DNA of 64,000 nt from an uncultured Chloroflexota bacterium (GCA_902786265.1 CADACE010000010.1:1-64000), one strand, 5' to 3'; positions 54,525-64,000 are shown, numbered from the stretch's first letter. Program-made: numbers and translations. The notes: generated from the letters alone by a model not told the origin.

Positions 54525-54652
54525 AATAAATCCTGTTTTTTTCTCGATTACGGAAGGATTCCCGTATGGTTTTCTTTAATTATTGCCTCTATTATAAAAG
54601 CTTTTTGGAAAGATGCAATCTGTTCGGAGAAAAGTTAAGTAGGCATTGTGGA

Positions 54653-54825
54653 GGTGATCGGTTGCCGGCGGCTGTTGATCGGTGGTGGTTTGGCAGACGG
54701 CGGAGGATCAATTTTCTGATAAAAAGAAATCAGCAGAAAATTGCCTGCTGATTTCTGTTGATGATTCTAAGCTTTTGGCAGGTAACTGACTACTGATCAC
54801 CAGTCACCAGCCGCTGACCACGGAT
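54653..54825. repeat. 7-bp-phased GTG/CAC repeat element around a hairpin
   Basis: The left side (about 54653-54700) reads GTGATCG, GTTGCCG and similar heptamers. The right side (about 54782-54825) reads TGATCAC, CAGTCAC and TGACCAC. The centre holds the aspA terminator. The order and 7-bp phase match the field at 318-848. No gene lies in 54525-54824. Confidence 0.7.
54725..54756 (-). terminator. Intrinsic terminator of the fumC-aspA operon
   Basis: AGAAATCAGCAG (54725-54736) and CTGCTGATTTCT (54745-54756) are perfect 12-bp arms with an 8-base loop. On the minus strand the stem is followed by TTTTTA, which marks an intrinsic terminator ~70 bases after the aspA stop. Confidence 0.85.
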
Positions 54826-56252
54826 CATTTCTTGGTTTTGATCAACTGTTCGCCGGAAATGCCGGGCTTGGTCATATTCCACGGGTCAAGAATGATGTTG
54901 ATCTCATCTTCCGTGAGCAGCTTTTCCTGCAGGATCAAATCCCGGACCGGCTGCCCTGTCTTGATGGCTTTCTTGGCGATGTTGGCGGCATGCTGATAAC
55001 CGATGTGAGGAACAAGAGTGGTGATGATGCCGACACTGTTGTGGACCATGTCATAGCAGTGTTCCTTGTTGGCGGTGATGCCGTTGATGCAGTTGACGAT
55101 CAGGGTATGGATGGAGTTCGTCAGTACTTCCATTGAGGAGAACAGGCAATAGAAGGTGATCGGTTCGAAAGCGTTCAGTTCCATCTGTCCGGCTTCAGCT
55201 GCCATGGAAACGGTCACATCGTTGCCGATGCAGAGGAAAGCAGCCTGGTTGACAACTTCCGGAATAACCGGGTTGACCTTGCCCGGCATGATGGAGGAGC
55301 CGTTCTGTTTCGCGGGCAGGTTGATTTCGCCAAAACCGCAGCGGGGACCGGAGGAAAGGAGACGCAGGTCATTGCACATTTTGGAAAGAGCGACTGCGCA
55401 GGTGCGGACCGCGCCGGAGACTGCCGGGAAGCAGTCAATATGCTGTGTTCCGTCAATCACGTCTTCTGCCTGGAACAGATCCATTCCGGTGACTTTGCTC
55501 AGTTCGCGCGCAATGATCTGGTAAAAATAGGTGTCGGCGTTGATGCCGGTACCGATGGCAGTACCGCCCATGTTGATGTAATGCAGGTCATCCAGTGTGT
55601 GCCCGAGATTCACGGCAGTGCGTTTTACCGCGGTCGCGTAAGCACGGAATTCCTGACCGAGAAGGATCGGAACAGCGTCCTGGAGCTGGGTGCGACCCAT
55701 CTTGATCACATCATTGAATTCTTTTGATTTCCGGATCAAAGCGTCATACAGCTCATCCAGGGCTCTGATCAGGTTGTCTGCGAATTTGATGATCGTGATT
55801 TTTCCTGCGGTAGGGATCACGTCATTTGTTGACTGACCATAATTGACGTGGTCGTTCGGATGAACGATGGAATAATCACCTTTTTTCCCGCCCAGGATTT
55901 CAATGGCACGGTTGGCGATCACTTCATTCGCGTTCATGTTCATGGAAGTACCGGCACTGCCCTGAACGGGGTCGACGATGAATTCCTTATGAAGCTTTCC
56001 TTCAAGGATCTCGTCACAGGCCTGTTCAATGGCAACTGCGATATTTTCCGGCAGCTGGCCGGCTTTCAGATTGGCGATAGCGCAAGCCTTTTTGACCTGA
56101 GCAAGGCTGTTGATCATTTCCGGCCGTATGGTGTAGCCGGTGATCATAAAGTTCTCATGTGCCCGCAAAGACTGGACACCGTAATATGCATCGATCGGAA
56201 TGTTCATTTCCCCGATCGAATCCTGTTCAACTCTTGTTTTGATTTCTGACAT
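54825..56252 (-). CDS. aspA: Aspartate ammonia-lyase
   Basis: The 475-aa enzyme belongs to the fumarase/aspartase superfamily. The catalytic-loop signature [15 protein letters not shown] is intact, as are GSAGTSMNMNANEVIANRA and the HPNDHVNYGQSTNDVIPT substrate site. The N-terminal RVEQDSIGEMNIPIDAYYGVQSLRA and VNPVIPEVVNQ (instead of TQCE in fumarase) favour aspartase. It splits aspartate to fumarate and ammonia. It lies 76 bases after fumC in the same direction and has a GGGGG ribosome site, so the pair can run aspartate to malate. Confidence 0.93.
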   Translation of the reverse strand: MSEIKTRVEQDSIGEMNIPIDAYYGVQSLRAHENFMITGYTIRPEMINSLAQVKKACAIANLKAGQLPENIAVAIEQACDEILEGKLHKEFIVDPVQGSAGTSMNMNANEVIANRAIEILGGKKGDYSIVHPNDHVNYGQSTNDVIPTAGKITIIKFADNLIRALDELYDALIRKSKEFNDVIKMGRTQLQDAVPILLGQEFRAYATAVKRTAVNLGHTLDDLHYINMGGTAIGTGINADTYFYQIIARELSKVTGMDLFQAEDVIDGTQHIDCFPAVSGAVRTCAVALSKMCNDLRLLSSGPRCGFGEINLPAKQNGSSIMPGKVNPVIPEVVNQAAFLCIGNDVTVSMAAEAGQMELNAFEPITFYCLFSSMEVLTNSIHTLIVNCINGITANKEHCYDMVHNSVGIITTLVPHIGYQHAANIAKKAIKTGQPVRDLILQEKLLTEDEINIILDPWNMTKPGISGEQLIKTKK

Positions 56253-56328
56253 GTTACCCCCTATTTTTTTTTCTGTTTATTTATTTGTTAATACCAGCGG
56301 CAGCTGTGACCGGCTGCCGCTGTGTTAT

Positions 56329-57693
56329 TTAAATCATTTCTTCCGGATGGAATACTTCATCGAACTTTTCCGCTGTCAGGAAGCCCAGTTTCACACAGGC
56401 TTCTTTGAGCGAAATGTTTTCGCTGAAGGCCAGCTTGGCAGTTTTTGCCGCGTTTTCATAGCCGATATAAGGATTGAGCGCGGTGACCAGCATCAGGGAA
56501 TTATACAGATTATGGCGCATCTTATCTTTATTGGCGGTTATGCCGGAAACACAGTGTATGTTGAAGGATTCCATTCCGTCAGCCAGCAGACGCACGGACT
56601 GCAGGAAATTGTAAATGAGTACCGGCATGAAGACATTGAGCTCAAAATTGCCCTGGGAAGCGGCAAAAGCGACCGCGGTATCATTCGCGATCACCTGAAC
56701 GGCGACCATGGTCATCGATTCGCACTGGGTCGGGTTCACTTTGCCGGGCATGATAGAGCTGCCGGGTTCATTGGCGGGAATGTTGATCTCACCCAGACCG
56801 TCGCGCGGACCGCTGGCCAGCCATCTGATATCATTGGCGATTTTCATCAGGTTGGCGGCAAGGCCTTTCAAAGCGCCGTGCATGAACACGAGTTCGTCTT
56901 TGGAAGTGAGCGCGTGAAATTTGTTCGGGGCGGTTTGGAAATCATATCCGGTGAGTTCGGAAACAGCTTTGGCTGCTTCTTCCGCGAAACCTTTCGGGGC
57001 GTTCAATCCGGTGCCGACCGCGGTGCCGCCCAACGCCAGACGGGAAATTCCCGGGAGCGCGATATTGATCTGTTCCAGACTGGTTTCCAGCATGGCGCGC
57101 CATCCGCTGATCTCCTGCGAAAAGGCGATCGGTGTGGCATCCTGCAGATGGGTGCGTCCGGATTTGACGATCCCGGCGTTTTCGTCCTCAAGTCTTTTGA
57201 ATACGGCGATCAGGGATTCCGCGGCGGGGATCAGTTTTTGACGGATCTCAAACACCGCAGCGATGTGCATTGCGGTCGGGAAAGTGTCGTTGGAACTCTG
57301 GGATTTGTTCACGTCATCATTGGGATGAAGCAGCTTCTTCCCGGCGATGGCGTTGCCGCGGTTGGCGATCACTTCATTGACGTTCATGTTGGATTGCGTT
57401 CCGGAACCGGTCTGCCAGACGACCAGCGGGAAGTTGTCATCCAGTTTGCCTGCCAGTATTTCATCGGCAGCGGCGCTGATGGCATTTAATTTTTCTTCAT
57501 CCAGTTTGCCGAGACGGAAATTTGCCAGTGCGGCAGCTTTTTTGAGAAAGGCAAACGCGCTGATGATTTCTTTCGGCATTTTTTCATTGCCGATGCGGAA
57601 ATTCTGATAACTGCGCTGGGTTTGAGCACCCCAATATTTATCGGCGGGAACCTGCATTTCCCCCATAGAGTCATGTTCGATTCTGAATTCCAT
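56329..57693 (-). CDS. fumC: Class II fumarate hydratase
   Basis: The 454-aa enzyme shows all class II fumarase marks: [50 protein letters not shown] and the loop [15 protein letters not shown]. It hydrates fumarate to malate without an iron-sulfur centre. It precedes aspA and its promoter candidate lies ~115 bases upstream at 57814. Length is typical. Confidence 0.95.
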   Translation of the reverse strand: MEFRIEHDSMGEMQVPADKYWGAQTQRSYQNFRIGNEKMPKEIISAFAFLKKAAALANFRLGKLDEEKLNAISAAADEILAGKLDDNFPLVVWQTGSGTQSNMNVNEVIANRGNAIAGKKLLHPNDDVNKSQSSNDTFPTAMHIAAVFEIRQKLIPAAESLIAVFKRLEDENAGIVKSGRTHLQDATPIAFSQEISGWRAMLETSLEQINIALPGISRLALGGTAVGTGLNAPKGFAEEAAKAVSELTGYDFQTAPNKFHALTSKDELVFMHGALKGLAANLMKIANDIRWLASGPRDGLGEINIPANEPGSSIMPGKVNPTQCESMTMVAVQVIANDTAVAFAASQGNFELNVFMPVLIYNFLQSVRLLADGMESFNIHCVSGITANKDKMRHNLYNSLMLVTALNPYIGYENAAKTAKLAFSENISLKEACVKLGFLTAEKFDEVFHPEEMI

Positions 57694-57813
57694 TATCCCC
57701 CTTATTTTGCTTCGCTGCGGATTTCACGATGCACACAGCTGCTTTTGTTTTCAGTCTGGGATAAATCCGGGCATGATATTGCCTGCTGCCATCCCAAAAG
57801 CTATATATCTTCA

Positions 57814-57835
57814 ATTATACCCTAAGACCGGTCTT
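57814..57835 (-). promoter_or_regulatory. Promoter with overlapping palindrome before fumC-aspA
   Basis: On the minus strand a perfect TATAAT (57814-57819) is preceded by the perfect 12-bp palindrome AAGACCGGTCTT (57824-57835), which sits between -10 and -35 and overlaps the 3' end of the next gene. A repressor site is possible; the -35 is poor. Confidence 0.4.
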
Positions 57836-58601
57836 TCGGATAGATGGAAAAATAAACCCGTCTGACGACATTTCCGCTGTAATCTTTGTCTCCCGCATAG
57901 TTCAGTCCCCAGATCCCGTCAAAGGAATCCCAACTCCAGGTAACGGTGCTGCCGTAAAAAGGATCATTGAGCGTTACTGTATCCGTGGCTTCATCATAAG
58001 TTGTCAGAACCGCAGCATGGTTCATGGTGGTGGGGACCCAGTTGGTCTTTACCAGGACGCCCACAGGCCCGTGAGCTTTGAAAGCTGCGAGCAGTTCTTC
58101 TTTTGAACTGTTCAATTCCATCCGGTGCACATACTCGATCTCAGCCAGTTCATCAGCCGCGCTTGCTGATGTCATCCCTCTGCCGGCGACATACAGTCCC
58201 TGCTCCGCGTTGCGGTCGATGACCTCCTGTGCGCTGAGCACCGGGTAACGGCTGTCCGTGCCATTCCAGTACGATGTTATCATCTCAATACATACCGGAA
58301 CACAGCCGACGCCGGTTGGGGCACCATCAAGCAAAAGCCCTTCCTGTGAGAGGACCGGGACTTCATATCCAAGGGTGACAGGTGTTTTTGTAGGTTCCAT
58401 TGTCGGGAGTACAGGCAGCGGTGACGGGAATGGTCCCGGTGTGGCGGTCTCTGTCGGATCTGTGTCCGCAGCCGTCGGAAGTGCCGTGACGGGACCGGGA
58501 ACCACCTGGGGATCAGGCAGTTTGTTGATTCCGCAGCCGGTCAGCAGAATGCACATTATCAGCAGCATGGCGGTTTTTCGGGGTGAAGAGGACCAGATCA
58601 T
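57822..58601 (-). CDS. Lipoprotein with C39-like peptidase domain
   Basis: The 259-aa product has a lipobox (LLTGC, Cys23), a Pro/Thr-rich linker (about 28-75) and a papain-like C39 domain: GVGCVPVCIEMITSYW with the likely nucleophile Cys100, MNHAAVLTTYDEATDTVTLNDPFYG with the His and Asn/Asp. Domains of this type cleave peptides at the cell surface. No bacteriocin transporter is nearby, so it is not a typical leader peptidase. Substrate unknown. Confidence 0.82.
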   Translation of the reverse strand: MIWSSSPRKTAMLLIMCILLTGCGINKLPDPQVVPGPVTALPTAADTDPTETATPGPFPSPLPVLPTMEPTKTPVTLGYEVPVLSQEGLLLDGAPTGVGCVPVCIEMITSYWNGTDSRYPVLSAQEVIDRNAEQGLYVAGRGMTSASAADELAEIEYVHRMELNSSKEELLAAFKAHGPVGVLVKTNWVPTTMNHAAVLTTYDEATDTVTLNDPFYGSTVTWSWDSFDGIWGLNYAGDKDYSGNVVRRVYFSIYPKDRS

Positions 58602-58646
58602 GTGCGGGGAATCTCCATGTTTTGCAGAGAGGGTGCCGGAAAATGA

Positions 58647-60500
58647 TTATTTCGGGGTAAAGTAGTGGAAAAAGCACAATTCTTCACCCTGCCATCCCGG
58701 GATCACCCCTTGATGCTCATATGTATCAATAGTGCGGTAGGTGTATGGTGAAGTGGATTGCTCGATGACAAAATCTACGCATTTTTCTTCGAGACATTGC
58801 AGCTGCTGTTCCAAAGTCTCTTCTAAATGGTCATTGTTGTAATAACAAAAATACTTCATTTTCGGGATCAGACCGGCAGCTGTGTTCACACCCATGTCAA
58901 GAATTCTGAAATGAAGGATGTTGGGGCTGTCGATCCCGGATTTTTCGATGACTTCTTTCATCCGGAAGGGGAAAAGTTCTTCCCTGGGAATTTCCATGGA
59001 CGGCAGAATTTTTGACATAAAGCACAAAACGGTAATGCCGATGAACATGAACGGGATCAGAACTTTATAAATGTTGTGCTGCAATGCTTCCGCGGCACCC
59101 GGAAGCAGAGAAACCAGATCCGGGAGAAAACAGATTCCGATCGTCGAATAAATGCAGAAAATAAAACAGTAATAGAAATGGTAATTCCCGCTGACGTAAA
59201 CAAAATGGTATGCGGGCAGGAACGTTATCACAAGAAAAACCGCTGTTTTCCATTGCTTTTTGATGAGCGTATACAGCCAGCCGAGAATCGAAAGGATCAT
59301 CGGTATGAATGCGTTGTTCCGGTATGATCTCAGTGAAAAACTGAGCTTTTTGAGATATGACCAGTTCCGGTAAGCAGGGTAATAAACCAGGTTGTTGTAA
59401 AAATAAGCCCGGAACAGGTCCGTCAGCGCTGAATTCAGCAGAAAATACAGCAAAATCGGGATCGTGATGACGGTAATTCCCGCAGCGATCAAAAGGATAC
59501 CTCTCAAGAGGTCTGTTATTTTTCGCTTGAAGGCGGCGTAGATCAGAAAGACCGCGATCCAGCCGAAATAAAAACCGACCATGGAATACTTGATCCAGAA
59601 AACCGTACCGGAGGTCAGCCCAATGAGGAAAAACTCCTTGCGGCTCAGAAAATCATCATTTTTTAGAGCTTTGATCCCCGCATACAAAGCGTAAGCGATC
59701 ATGGGCAGCGAAAATTCTTCCGCGGAATCACCCATGCCGAAAGCCGGTGCGGCATAAACAGCGGCGGCTAACAGGGGAATGAAGGGAATGGCTTTGCTGC
59801 CGACGAATAATCCGGCGATTTTACAGCTGAGATATAAAAAGCAGAAACAGGCCAGAATTTCAAGGAGCCATATGCCCCAGAATCCGTAATAGGAGCAGGC
59901 TGCCCCGAATGTATGTATAAAAATCAGCAGCGGCCCCTTCTGCTCGTACAGGTCGCGGTACGGAACGTATCCTTTCAGCACTCCTTTCCCGACTGTAAAC
60001 ATCGTGTTTTGGTCATTCCCGTCCTGAAAGGAGTATAACGGGGAACATTTGGAATTAATGAACATGAGCAGAAATGAAAGCACCAGCAGGCAGAAGATCA
60101 GAAGCCTTTTATCGGATCGCGGCTTTTCGTTCACGGATGACGGCAGCAGTCTCCGAACCGTTGTGATGACCAGATCAATGCCCGGCAGTGAAAGCAGCGC
60201 AAGCAAAAATGCAAAGGCTATAGTGCATTGTTTGATGGGAAGGTTCAGAAGATCAGCAACAGGCTGCATTCGGAGAGAAAATCCCCAGCGGCGGAAGAAC
60301 AGCAGCGCGAGTCCGCCGCAGATAACAGCATCCGCTATCGGGTATCGGATATCAGGACGAAACGGCATGTTATATTTTTTTCTGACAGCGATCATGGTCA
60401 GCAGAATTGCGGAAAACACCGCGAGGCTGATGAGTAACTGAATTTTTCCTTTCCCCGCAATCAGTAAAAAGACCGGTATTTCCGTGATTATCATGCCCAT
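58647..60500 (-). CDS. GT-C type polytopic membrane glycosyltransferase
   Basis: The ~617-aa protein has about a dozen membrane segments. The loop QDGNDQNTMFTVGKGVLKGYVPYRDLYEQKGPLLIFI is the family signature of GT39/GT83-like enzymes (acidic loop, then VPYRDxxEQKGP). A soluble C-terminal part of ~120 residues follows. The frame is open to 60581, but that ATG overlaps a TATAAT; the ATG at 60500 has an AGGGA site and fits better. It is divergent from the sugar-phosphate transferase gene. Donor and target are unknown. Confidence 0.72.
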   Translation of the reverse strand: MGMIITEIPVFLLIAGKGKIQLLISLAVFSAILLTMIAVRKKYNMPFRPDIRYPIADAVICGGLALLFFRRWGFSLRMQPVADLLNLPIKQCTIAFAFLLALLSLPGIDLVITTVRRLLPSSVNEKPRSDKRLLIFCLLVLSFLLMFINSKCSPLYSFQDGNDQNTMFTVGKGVLKGYVPYRDLYEQKGPLLIFIHTFGAACSYYGFWGIWLLEILACFCFLYLSCKIAGLFVGSKAIPFIPLLAAAVYAAPAFGMGDSAEEFSLPMIAYALYAGIKALKNDDFLSRKEFFLIGLTSGTVFWIKYSMVGFYFGWIAVFLIYAAFKRKITDLLRGILLIAAGITVITIPILLYFLLNSALTDLFRAYFYNNLVYYPAYRNWSYLKKLSFSLRSYRNNAFIPMILSILGWLYTLIKKQWKTAVFLVITFLPAYHFVYVSGNYHFYYCFIFCIYSTIGICFLPDLVSLLPGAAEALQHNIYKVLIPFMFIGITVLCFMSKILPSMEIPREELFPFRMKEVIEKSGIDSPNILHFRILDMGVNTAAGLIPKMKYFCYYNNDHLEETLEQQLQCLEEKCVDFVIEQSTSPYTYRTIDTYEHQGVIPGWQGEELCFFHYFTPK

Positions 60501-60564
60501 TTTAATCCCTGCCGACAACTCCGAATTCCATAGAATCTGCATTATTGTTATAAGATTATACCTT

Positions 60565-60597
60565 CTTTCACGGAATATCAAACCTGCCCCGTGAAAG
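60565..60597 (-). promoter_or_regulatory. Inverted repeat over the promoter of the GT-C gene
   Basis: CTTTCACGG (60565-60573) and CCGTGAAAG (60589-60597) are perfect 9-bp arms 15 bases apart. On the minus strand they bracket the -35 region just before GGTATAAT. The layout is that of a dimeric repressor site. The regulator is not known. Confidence 0.5.
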
Positions 60598-60720
60598 TGA
60601 TATTCCGGATGTCTGTACCATGTCCACAGGATAAAGCCATAAAATACCGGTCTCGTTTTTACTGGTATAATTGCAGAAACAGAGATAGTTTAGGGATCGC
60701 TCATCCTTAATAACAGTCAT

Positions 60721-60750
60721 TTGACGGATTGTGCGCAATTGTGTTATGAT
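60721..60750 (+). promoter_or_regulatory. Promoter for the sugar-phosphate transferase operon
   Basis: TTGACG (60721-60726) and TATGAT (60745-60750) are 18 bases apart, ~50 bases before the gene start. The spacer has the near-palindrome ATTGTGCGCAAT. A second extended -10 word (TGGTATAAT) lies at 60663-60671. Confidence 0.6.
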
Positions 60751-60800
60751 TATCATTTGTTAAATTCATCCCCGGCAAAGGGGTGGGTTAATGGTGAAAA

Positions 60801-62231
60801 ATGGAAGCGTCTAATAACTCATTTCGAACAACACTTAAGCAGCGGCTGACACCTCGTGAAAGGCGGTTTATCCTGATTTGCGGGCATATTATCGCGGTTC
60901 TCCTTGCGTTGGCGGTTTCGCTTCTTGCCTGGGCAAATGAGGATGACTGGCTTGGTTTTTCCGTCTCATTCCTTCTGGAACGTCCTGAGCCCTGGTTTTA
61001 CCTGCTGCCTGTTTTGTGGCTGATTTTGATGGTGCCGTTGTATAATGTCCGGCAGGTTCATCAATTTCAAAAAGCGCTGCGCGTTGTTCTGATTTCCGCC
61101 TTTTCCTGTATCGCGATTTATCTGTTGATCTTTTTCCTTGCTCCGGCAAAAACATTGCCGCGCAGAGGGGTGATCATCTTTTTCATCGCGGCAGCGGTTT
61201 TCTCCCTGTTATGGAGACGGATCTATGCCCGCTTTTTCTTTGTCAAGAATGCCTTTATCAATACGGTCATTGTCGGAGCCGGAAAAGCCGGGCGAAAGAT
61301 CGCGGAAATCATCAATACCACAGAAGGTGTCCCGTACAGAGTGATCGGTTATATTGATGATGATCCTTCAAAGGCTGATGCTGTTATAGAAGGGTATCCG
61401 GTCCTTGGCGGTTCGGGCAAATATTTTGATATCCTCACCGAAAATCAGGTCACCCAGGTGATCATGGCTATCAGCAATCACCTGAATGATCTTCTCCTCG
61501 ATGAACTGACGCAGTCTGAAGAGCGGGGTATAACCGTAACGACAATGCCGATGATCTATGAGGAGCTGCTGGGCAGGGTCCCGGTCCATCTGCTGAATAC
61601 GGACTGGCTGCTGCGGTCTTTTTATGACATGTCCCATACCAGTTTGTTTTTTGAGATCGCCAAGCGGTTTTTTGACGTTATCGGCGGAGTGCTTGGATTG
61701 ATCGCGCTCGGGCTGGTGACGCCTTTCGCCGCACTGGCAACGCTGATCGATACCGGACGGCCGGTCTTTTATGTACAGGAACGCCTCGGTCTGCGCGGAA
61801 GTACATTTAATATCATCAAATTCCGTACCATGGTCCAGAACGCGGAAATGGACGGTGTTGCCCGCCCCGCGTCGGAACATGATGACAGGATCACGAAAGT
61901 CGGCTCCATCCTGCGCCGTTCGCATCTGGATGAGATGCCTCAGTTTATTAATGTTTTGCGCGGAGAATTGAGCCTCGTCGGTCCCCGCGCGGAGCGTCCT
62001 GAAATTGTTAAAGATTTACAGCGGGATGTGCCGTTTTATCGGGCGCGTCTGCTGGTCCGTCCGGGAATCACCGGCTGGGCACAGGTCAATCAGAATTATG
62101 CTGCAGGGACAGAAGAAAATACAATAAAATTGGAATATGACCTTTATTATATCAAACACCGCAGCCTGCTGATGGACCTGTCGATCCTGTTTCACACATT
62201 TAAAACAATCTTCGGGCTGAAAGGACGATAA
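60801..62231 (+). CDS. Undecaprenyl-phosphate glucose-1-phosphate transferase family (WcaJ/WbaP-like)
   Basis: The 476-aa protein has four N-terminal membrane helices, a CoA-binding-like Rossmann domain (TVIVGAGKAGRKIAEIIN, VIGYIDDDPSK), a re-entrant helix (KRFFDVIGGVLGLIALGLV) and the catalytic sugar transferase domain (FNIIKFRTMVQNAEMDG, RRSHLDEMPQFINVLRGELSLVGPRAERPE, RPGITGWAQVN). It moves a sugar phosphate from UDP-sugar to undecaprenyl phosphate, the first step of capsule, O-antigen or glycan building. The next gene, for an NDP-sugar dehydratase, starts four bases on. Confidence 0.93.
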   Translation: MEASNNSFRTTLKQRLTPRERRFILICGHIIAVLLALAVSLLAWANEDDWLGFSVSFLLERPEPWFYLLPVLWLILMVPLYNVRQVHQFQKALRVVLISAFSCIAIYLLIFFLAPAKTLPRRGVIIFFIAAAVFSLLWRRIYARFFFVKNAFINTVIVGAGKAGRKIAEIINTTEGVPYRVIGYIDDDPSKADAVIEGYPVLGGSGKYFDILTENQVTQVIMAISNHLNDLLLDELTQSEERGITVTTMPMIYEELLGRVPVHLLNTDWLLRSFYDMSHTSLFFEIAKRFFDVIGGVLGLIALGLVTPFAALATLIDTGRPVFYVQERLGLRGSTFNIIKFRTMVQNAEMDGVARPASEHDDRITKVGSILRRSHLDEMPQFINVLRGELSLVGPRAERPEIVKDLQRDVPFYRARLLVRPGITGWAQVNQNYAAGTEENTIKLEYDLYYIKHRSLLMDLSILFHTFKTIFGLKGR

Positions 62232-62234
62232 ACC

Positions 62235-64000
62235 TTGTCACTTCACATTAAACAGGGCATAAGAAACCGGTACATCTTCATCTTTGATATGGTGATGATT
62301 GTTGTTTGTGTTGCCTTCAGTTACCTGCTTCGTTTTGAATTTGAACCGGAACAGGCAGCGCTTTACCTTCCTTCTGCTTATTGGATGCTTGGACTCAGCC
62401 TGGTGCTGAAGCCTATCATTTATATTCGTTTTGGTATGTACCGTCATCTTTGGGCATATGCCAGTATCGATGAAGTCCGCCTGATCGTGATGGCGGTCGC
62501 TTCCGGTTCGGCAAGTGTAACGCTGCTGATGATGCTGCTGTATCAGCTGAAGGTTTTCAGCGGGTTCCCGCGTTCTGTCCTGATCATCGACTTTATTCTT
62601 TCCCTGCTCGTTGTGGGCGGGATCCGTTTTGGCATCAGGCTGTTTGCCGCGAATAAAAAGAAACGGACAGCCCGTTCCGGACAGAAGAATATGAAGCGTG
62701 TTCTCATCATCGGCGCCGGTGAAGCGGGTGTGATGGTCTGCAAGGAGATGATCAAAAACCCGCAGCTGCTTTTGCGGCCGATTGGATTCCTTGATGATGA
62801 TAAGAACAAATTAAACCAGGAGGTCCAGAACGTCCGTGTGCTTGGACTGATCTCCAGTATCGATATCATGATCGACCGTTATTATGTGGATATGGTCATG
62901 TTCGCGATCCCGAGCGCTCCCGGACGGGTCCTGCGTCTGGTTTCTGACGTCTGCCGGAAAAAGGATGTTCCTTTCCAGACTATGCCGGGGATCTATGAAC
63001 TGATCGACGGATCGGTCAATATCAACCGGCTGCGTGAAGTGGAAATTACAGACCTGCTGCGCCGCGATCCGGTCAAGCTGGACCAGGATAATGTCGGCCC
63101 GATCCTGAGGGATAAAGTCGTGCTCATTACCGGAGCAGGCGGTTCGATCGGGCAGGAAATTGCGAGACAGACAGCCCGCTGGAACCCGAAAAAGGTCCTT
63201 CTGCTGGGTCATGGGGAAAACAGCATTTTCGGAACACTGCTGCGTATGAATTCTGAATTCCCGGATCTTGACGTCCAGCCGGTCATCGTGGATGTACGGG
63301 ACCTGCAGCGTATCCGCTGGGTGTTTGAAACCTGGCACCCGCAGATCGTTTTCCACGCGGCAGCGCATAAACATGTCCACCTGATGGAAACCAACATTTC
63401 CGAAGCTGTGACAAATAACATCATCGGGACGCAGAATGTGGTCCGTACGGCAAAAGAATTTAATGTTGAGCGTTTTGTGATGATCTCAACGGACAAGGCT
63501 GTCCGGCCGATCAACATCATGGGCGCCTCCAAACGTGTGGCGGAAAACATTGTACTGAATGAATCCATCGGTACCGACGCGAAGTATACCGTGGTCCGTT
63601 TCGGAAATGTGCTTGGCAGCCGCGGCAGCGTGGTGCCGATTTTCCAGGAGCAGATCCGCAGAGGCGGTCCGGTTACCGTCACCGATCCCCAGATGGAACG
63701 TTACTTTATGACGATCCCGGAAGCGGTATATCTGGTGCTTGAATCCGCGGGTCTCAGTAATAACCGGGAAACATTTGTGCTGGATATGGGAAAGCAGGTC
63801 CGGATCCTTGACCTCGCGGAAGACCTGATCCGCCTTTCTGGTCTTGAACCGGGAAGGGATATCGAGATCCAGTTCACCGGAGTTCGTCCGGGTGAAAAAC
63901 TCAGTGAGGACCTGTGGAATAAGGGACAGGTGCTGGAACCGACCATGCATCCGGATATTTATAAACTTGAGCGGCATGACCTGATCCCGGCTGACAAACT
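62235..64000 (+). CDS. FlaA1/WbpM/CapD-like NDP-sugar 4,6-dehydratase (cut by window edge)
   Basis: The frame is open from a TTG at 62235 (AAAGGA site nine bases ahead) to the window end, giving about 588 residues without a stop. Four membrane helices come first, then a Rossmann domain (VLIIGAGEAGVMVCKEM, IGFLDDDK) and the SDR catalytic domain: VLITGAGGSIGQEIARQ, FHAAAHKHVHLMETN, MISTDKAVRPINIMGASKR with the Met-Lys form of the active site. It converts UDP-GlcNAc-type sugars to 4-keto-6-deoxy forms. It is coupled to the sugar-phosphate transferase gene. An ATG at 62289 would cut off 18 residues of the first helix region and is less likely. Confidence 0.92.
   Translation, partial: MSLHIKQGIRNRYIFIFDMVMIVVCVAFSYLLRFEFEPEQAALYLPSAYWMLGLSLVLKPIIYIRFGMYRHLWAYASIDEVRLIVMAVASGSASVTLLMMLLYQLKVFSGFPRSVLIIDFILSLLVVGGIRFGIRLFAANKKKRTARSGQKNMKRVLIIGAGEAGVMVCKEMIKNPQLLLRPIGFLDDDKNKLNQEVQNVRVLGLISSIDIMIDRYYVDMVMFAIPSAPGRVLRLVSDVCRKKDVPFQTMPGIYELIDGSVNINRLREVEITDLLRRDPVKLDQDNVGPILRDKVVLITGAGGSIGQEIARQTARWNPKKVLLLGHGENSIFGTLLRMNSEFPDLDVQPVIVDVRDLQRIRWVFETWHPQIVFHAAAHKHVHLMETNISEAVTNNIIGTQNVVRTAKEFNVERFVMISTDKAVRPINIMGASKRVAENIVLNESIGTDAKYTVVRFGNVLGSRGSVVPIFQEQIRRGGPVTVTDPQMERYFMTIPEAVYLVLESAGLSNNRETFVLDMGKQVRILDLAEDLIRLSGLEPGRDIEIQFTGVRPGEKLSEDLWNKGQVLEPTMHPDIYKLERHDLIPADK

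Noticed and set aside
57822..58601. Bacteriocin-leader peptidase (C39 of ABC exporters)
   Set aside because: The domain stands alone on a lipoprotein and no exporter or peptide gene is close.

Overview
The window looks like part of an anaerobic Chloroflexota genome of the Anaerolineae type. This placement is an inference. It rests on a Ser/Thr kinase carrying a C-terminal NBR1-type Ig domain, the style of the pheS-pheT pair under a T-box leader, and moderate GC content. No rRNA or tRNA gene and no CRISPR array was seen. The far left holds the end of a phage terminase gene, followed by a long field of 7-bp repeats.

Layout. (1) 1078-6822 is a three-gene sensory operon: a family-3 solute-binding protein, a large receptor that joins an ECF-S-like membrane domain, a Reg_prop propeller, a Y_Y_Y domain and an HD-GYP phosphodiesterase, and a BMP-type nucleoside-binding protein. 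(2) 7022-34155 is a 27-kb, one-direction exopolysaccharide locus. Its core is a synthase-dependent (Pss/cellulose-like) machine: GH8 hydrolase, GT-C membrane enzyme, membrane-bound degenerate GGDEF protein that keeps the c-di-GMP I-site, DUF2334 deacetylase-like protein, processive GT2 synthase and BcsB-like protein. Decoration genes follow: GT39-like enzyme, MBOAT acyltransferase, SGNH esterase with three LamG domains, a double-length GT-C protein, CotH kinase with LamG, and a GtrB-like GT2. Six small exported proteins in two paralogous trios end the locus. (3) 34232-38191 is the T-box-controlled pheS-pheT operon. (4) 38192-47360 is a patchy minus-strand region with palindromic repeats, two near-identical NUDIX genes around a DUF6273 gene, a degenerate RlmD/TrmA-like protein, an unknown 441-aa protein, tilS and degV. 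(5) 47361-58601 carries gyrA, a phosphoesterase, an FAD oxidoreductase, a repeat protein beside a kinase with an HGN catalytic loop, the fumC-aspA pair and a C39-like lipoprotein, all on the minus strand. (6) 58647-64000 has a minus-strand GT-C gene divergent from a plus-strand polyprenyl sugar-phosphate transferase and a FlaA1/WbpM-like dehydratase that runs off the edge.

How the parts fit. The GGDEF-derived receptor would sense c-di-GMP and could drive the GT2 synthase, while the HD-GYP receptor just upstream could lower c-di-GMP in response to an external ligand. The GH8, DUF2334, MBOAT and SGNH proteins would trim, deacetylate and acylate the polymer. The LamG, CotH and small exported proteins probably bind or organise it outside the cell. 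The most unusual points are a Cys-less thioredoxin-like domain fused to GH8, a tandem GT-C fusion, LamG modules shared between neighbours, and a 7-bp-phased GTG/CAC repeat element found at three loci with the same orientation.
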